Shown: positions 61,596-64,000 of the stretch, piece by piece
How positions within the stretch are numbered: the stretch's first letter is position 1
How the letters are laid out: each line of letters begins with the position of its first letter
Assembly: GCA_030432235.1 (NCBI GenBank)
Contig: JAUIHT010000004.1
Location: 458,734-522,733 of the forward strand
Length of the DNA stretch: 64,000 nucleotides
Origin: Verrucomicrobiia bacterium
Lineage (GTDB): Bacteria > Verrucomicrobiota > Verrucomicrobiia > Opitutales > Cerasicoccaceae
Reading direction: 5' to 3'
Translations under genes and position numbers: made by a program
Notes under the pieces: generated by a model
What the model saw: the letters and a program-made list of their open reading frames with translations, nothing else
Told to the model about the DNA's origin: nothing
The model's database searches: none

Positions 61596-63035
61596 ATGGC
61601 AACAGACACCGTCACCAAAGAAGACTATAAAGTCCGCGACATCGGCCTGGCCGACTTCGGCCGCAAGGAGGTCGAGATCGCGCAGTTCGAAATGCCCGGC
61701 CTCATGGCCACGCGCGAAAAGTACGCCAAGCAGCAGCCACTGGCAGGCGTACGCATCATGGGCTCGCTGCACATGACCATCCAGACCGCCGTCCTCATCG
61801 AGACGCTCAAGGCCCTCGGCGCGGACGTCCGCTGGTGCTCCTGCAACATCTTCTCCACCCAGGACCACGCGGCCGCCTACGTGGCCAGGAACCTCAACGT
61901 GCCGGTCTTCGCCTGGAAGGGCGAGACCCTCGAGGAATACTGGTGGTGCACTTATCAGGCCCTCACCTGGCCGGACGGCAAAGGCCCGCAGCTCATCGTC
62001 GACGATGGCGGCGACGCCACCCTGCTCATCCACAAGGGCAAGGAACTCGAAGACGGCAGCGACTGGGTCAACAGCAAGTCTTCCAGCAAGGAAGAACAGG
62101 TCATCAAGGACCTCCTCAAGAAGGTCAAAGGCGAAGACCCCATTCACTGGAACAATGTCGTCAAGGACTGGAAGGGCGTTTCCGAGGAAACCACCACCGG
62201 CGTTCACCGCTTGTACGAAATGCACAAGAAGGGCACGCTACTGGTCCCCGCCATCAACGTCAACGACTCCGTGACCAAGAGTAAGTTTGACAATCTTTAC
62301 GGCTGCCGCGAGTCCCTCGTGGACGGCATCAAGCGCGCCACCGACGTCATGATCTCCGGTAAGGTCGGCGTGGTCTGTGGCTACGGCGACGTCGGCAAAG
62401 GCTGCGCCCAGGCCCTCCGTGCTCAAGGTGCCCAGGTCGTCGTTACCGAGGTCGACCCCATCTGCGCCCTGCAGGCCGCCATGGAAGGCTTCCGCGTGCT
62501 GACCGTCGAGGACACCCTCGGCTGGGGCGACATCTACGTCACCACCACCGGCAATTACAACATCATCACGGCCGACCACATCTCCAAGATGAAGGACCAG
62601 GCCATCGTCTGTAACATCGGCCACTTCGACAACGAAATCCAGGTCGCCGATTTGGACGAGTTTCCCGGTGTCGAGATCGAAGTCATCAAGGACGAAGCCC
62701 AGGGCGCCGTCGACAAGTACACCTTCCCCGACGGTCACAGCGTTTACCTGCTGGCCAAGGGCCGCCTGGTCAACCTTGGCTGTGCCACCGGCCACCCGAG
62801 CTTCGTGATGTCCAACAGCTTCACCAACCAAGTCCTGGCCCAGGTCGAACTGTGGAAAAACGTCGAGAAGTACACGCCCGGCGTTTACATCCTCCCGAAG
62901 CACCTCGACGAAGAAGTCGCCCGCCTGCACCTGGCCAAGATCGGCTGCAAGCTGACCAAGCTTTCTCAGGAGCAGGCCGATTACATCGGCGTGCCAGTCG
63001 GTGGCCCCTACAAGAGCGACCATTATCGGTACTAA
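61596..63035 (+). CDS. ahcY: S-adenosylhomocysteine hydrolase
   Basis: 479 residues; splits SAH into adenosine and homocysteine, relieving product inhibition of methyltransferases. [20 protein letters not shown], the cofactor motif [16 protein letters not shown], and GATGHPSF-like [20 protein letters not shown] are diagnostic, as is the C-terminal [14 protein letters not shown] with KSDHYRY. It follows metK in the usual SAM-cycle pairing. ATG 61596 is chosen as the start of conserved sequence. Confidence 0.97.
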   Translation: MATDTVTKEDYKVRDIGLADFGRKEVEIAQFEMPGLMATREKYAKQQPLAGVRIMGSLHMTIQTAVLIETLKALGADVRWCSCNIFSTQDHAAAYVARNLNVPVFAWKGETLEEYWWCTYQALTWPDGKGPQLIVDDGGDATLLIHKGKELEDGSDWVNSKSSSKEEQVIKDLLKKVKGEDPIHWNNVVKDWKGVSEETTTGVHRLYEMHKKGTLLVPAINVNDSVTKSKFDNLYGCRESLVDGIKRATDVMISGKVGVVCGYGDVGKGCAQALRAQGAQVVVTEVDPICALQAAMEGFRVLTVEDTLGWGDIYVTTTGNYNIITADHISKMKDQAIVCNIGHFDNEIQVADLDEFPGVEIEVIKDEAQGAVDKYTFPDGHSVYLLAKGRLVNLGCATGHPSFVMSNSFTNQVLAQVELWKNVEKYTPGVYILPKHLDEEVARLHLAKIGCKLTKLSQEQADYIGVPVGGPYKSDHYRY

Positions 63036-63114
63036 TTTAATGACGAATGCAGAAATCCGAATGACGAGAAATCAGACGGATTTGCATCTGGGAGATTCTT
63101 GAAAATTCAGAAGG

Positions 63115-63141
63115 GCGCGTGGCAACACGCGCTCTTTTTTA
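63115..63141 (+). terminator. Intrinsic terminator after ahcY
   Basis: GCGCGTG (63115-63121) and CACGCGC (63126-63132) form a 7-bp stem with GCAA loop, followed by TCTTTTTT on the plus strand. It ends the metK-ahcY transcript. The convergent BLUF gene ends at its 3' edge. Confidence 0.82.
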
Positions 63142-63594
63142 TGTCAGCTTCGCGCAGACGTCCGCGAGGCCGTCTACCAAGCGCCAGATTTCCTGAGCCT
63201 GGGCAGCATCATCGTTACCCTCGCCTTGGGCAAAGCGCCGGGCAAGCTGTTCATGCAGGCGGGTTTCTCGCAGCTCGCTGTCCCGCAGCCAACGCATATT
63301 CCAGGCCGGAAAAAGACGTGCGGCCAAAGTCTCCGTTGTCAGCTCCTTGAGCACGGTATGGCGTTCGTCCTGGCGGACCTTTTCCATCAATGCATGAGTG
63401 GCCTTCGATTCACCCTCAATGTACTGCATGAAGTAGCCCTCGACGTAGAGCAACAGCCCGGTGACGTTCAACTCGACGTTGTCCTGCGAAGCTTGCCCGG
63501 CCAGTGCCTGCAATGCCTCATCGTCGAACGGCCGCGAAGCCTTGCTGTAGTAAACGATGCCGGTCAGGGGCGAAGGGACGGATGCGTTGCTCAT
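63139..63594 (-). CDS. BLUF-domain blue-light sensor
   Basis: 151 residues. The BLUF pattern is visible: TGIVYYSKASRPFDDEALQA holds the flavin-interacting Tyr, ASQDNVELNVTGLLLYVEGY carries the Asn, FMQYIEGESK the Gln, and RLFPAWNMRW the Trp/Met region. BLUF proteins sense blue light through FAD. This one has only a short C-terminal extension, so it must act through a partner protein. A DUF5069 gene diverges from it; the photolyase at 25240 is the other light-related gene. Confidence 0.88.
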   Translation of the reverse strand: MSNASVPSPLTGIVYYSKASRPFDDEALQALAGQASQDNVELNVTGLLLYVEGYFMQYIEGESKATHALMEKVRQDERHTVLKELTTETLAARLFPAWNMRWLRDSELRETRLHEQLARRFAQGEGNDDAAQAQEIWRLVDGLADVCAKLT

Positions 63595-63688
63595 GTCTTG
63601 TTGAATGATTAATAACTTCAGGGTTACCTTGCAATAGCCTGAAAAAACGTTCCGCTAGAGTCAGCAAAAAACCAACCCTACCAGCACC

Positions 63689-64000
63689 ATGAAACAGGTC
63701 CCAATCAGTGTTTATCAGGAAATCCACGGCATGATGTACTTCGCGCGCATGCTGGACAAGATGCGCAAGTTTGCTGCCGGAGAGCTCCGCGAGGATTTCC
63801 ACGAGCATTTATCCATCGGACTCGACGGCATCTGCTGTGACTTTCTGCATGTCGATTACGAGACGCTCAAGGCCCGCGTGCTGGCAGGCGGCACGGACGA
63901 GGAGCATCTGCAATGGTGCTACGACACCGGCCACGCGCTTTCCAAAAAGGATCTCTTCGTCTGGAACTCCCTGGTTACTAAAATCGGTTGGCGTGATCGC
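63689..64000 (+). CDS. DUF5069 protein (partial)
   Basis: From ATG 63689 the frame runs off the window after 104 residues. HGMMYFARMLDKMRKFAAGE and DFLHVDYETLKARVLAGGTD with DEEHLQWCYDTG match DUF5069, a family common in Verrucomicrobiota and Planctomycetota. Function unknown. Divergent from the BLUF gene with a 94-bp gap that may share regulation. Confidence 0.8.
   Translation, partial: MKQVPISVYQEIHGMMYFARMLDKMRKFAAGELREDFHEHLSIGLDGICCDFLHVDYETLKARVLAGGTDEEHLQWCYDTGHALSKKDLFVWNSLVTKIGWRDR

Overview
The window is a stretch of chromosome from a Gram-negative bacterium. It is GC-rich overall and almost fully coding, with genes on both strands. Lipid A synthesis (lpxB), O-antigen ligase, exopolysaccharide export, PEP-CTERM proteins, an exosortase, a Trp-rich C-terminal surface domain and DUF5069 together point to Verrucomicrobiota, probably class Opitutia. 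That placement is inferred from gene content; no rRNA or tRNA gene was found.

Layout. 1-6000 (mostly minus): a partial SpoIVB-type S55 peptidase, lpxB, a small lipoprotein, a Gfo/Idh oxidoreductase, a Trp-rich secreted protein and a DapF homologue in which both catalytic cysteines are serine. 6061-12903: a second Gfo/Idh enzyme, a compact family-B DNA polymerase, a PEP-CTERM protein, a TPR protein, a cupin and a VOC/PhnB-like protein. 12982-18953 (plus): a compact envelope-lipoprotein operon (LpoB/CsgG-like, COG3014, YcfL and LpoB proteins with two tiny membrane proteins), ending in a lone ABC ATPase. 19006-22412: two small Cys-rich secreted proteins, an AT-rich orphan, a stand-alone trpB and a PEP-CTERM variant. 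22509-30452 (plus): phosphoesterase, infA, cysK, a structured intergenic RNA candidate, photolyase, TIGR01777 epimerase, GT28 glycosyltransferase, folE2 and Nudix. 30449-35576 (minus): alr, tsaB, rpoN and a Ser/Thr kinase. 35607-42180: A-type Fe-S carrier, DUF2721, a MITE-like palindromic element, gcvT, O-antigen ligase and a glycosyltransferase, pirin and hemH.

42239-46466 (minus) is an exopolysaccharide export set: outer-membrane barrel, small Wza and a Wzc-type tyrosine autokinase with an unusual Gly/Tyr-rich N-terminus. 46728-51811 has a TPR protein, an ECF sigma/anti-sigma pair with a Pro-rich periplasmic protein, and a SYLF protein. 52108-55561 encodes a small exosortase overlapping a 986-residue membrane/VIT protein that carries its own C-terminal sorting-like tail; this looks like a dedicated sortase-substrate pair. 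55525-58211 holds xth, a transglutaminase and hisA. An AT-rich single-gene islet (58215-60185) between hisA and metK encodes an HTH protein with a TIR/deoxyribosyltransferase-like domain. metK and ahcY (the SAM cycle), a BLUF photoreceptor and a partial DUF5069 gene close the window.

The strongest candidates for something new are the HTH-TIR-like islet, the exosortase/VIT pair, the Ser/Ser DapF, the MITE-like element at 36393-36556, the structured RNA at 25068-25193, and a set of degenerate short-period repeats that recur in gene leaders across the window.
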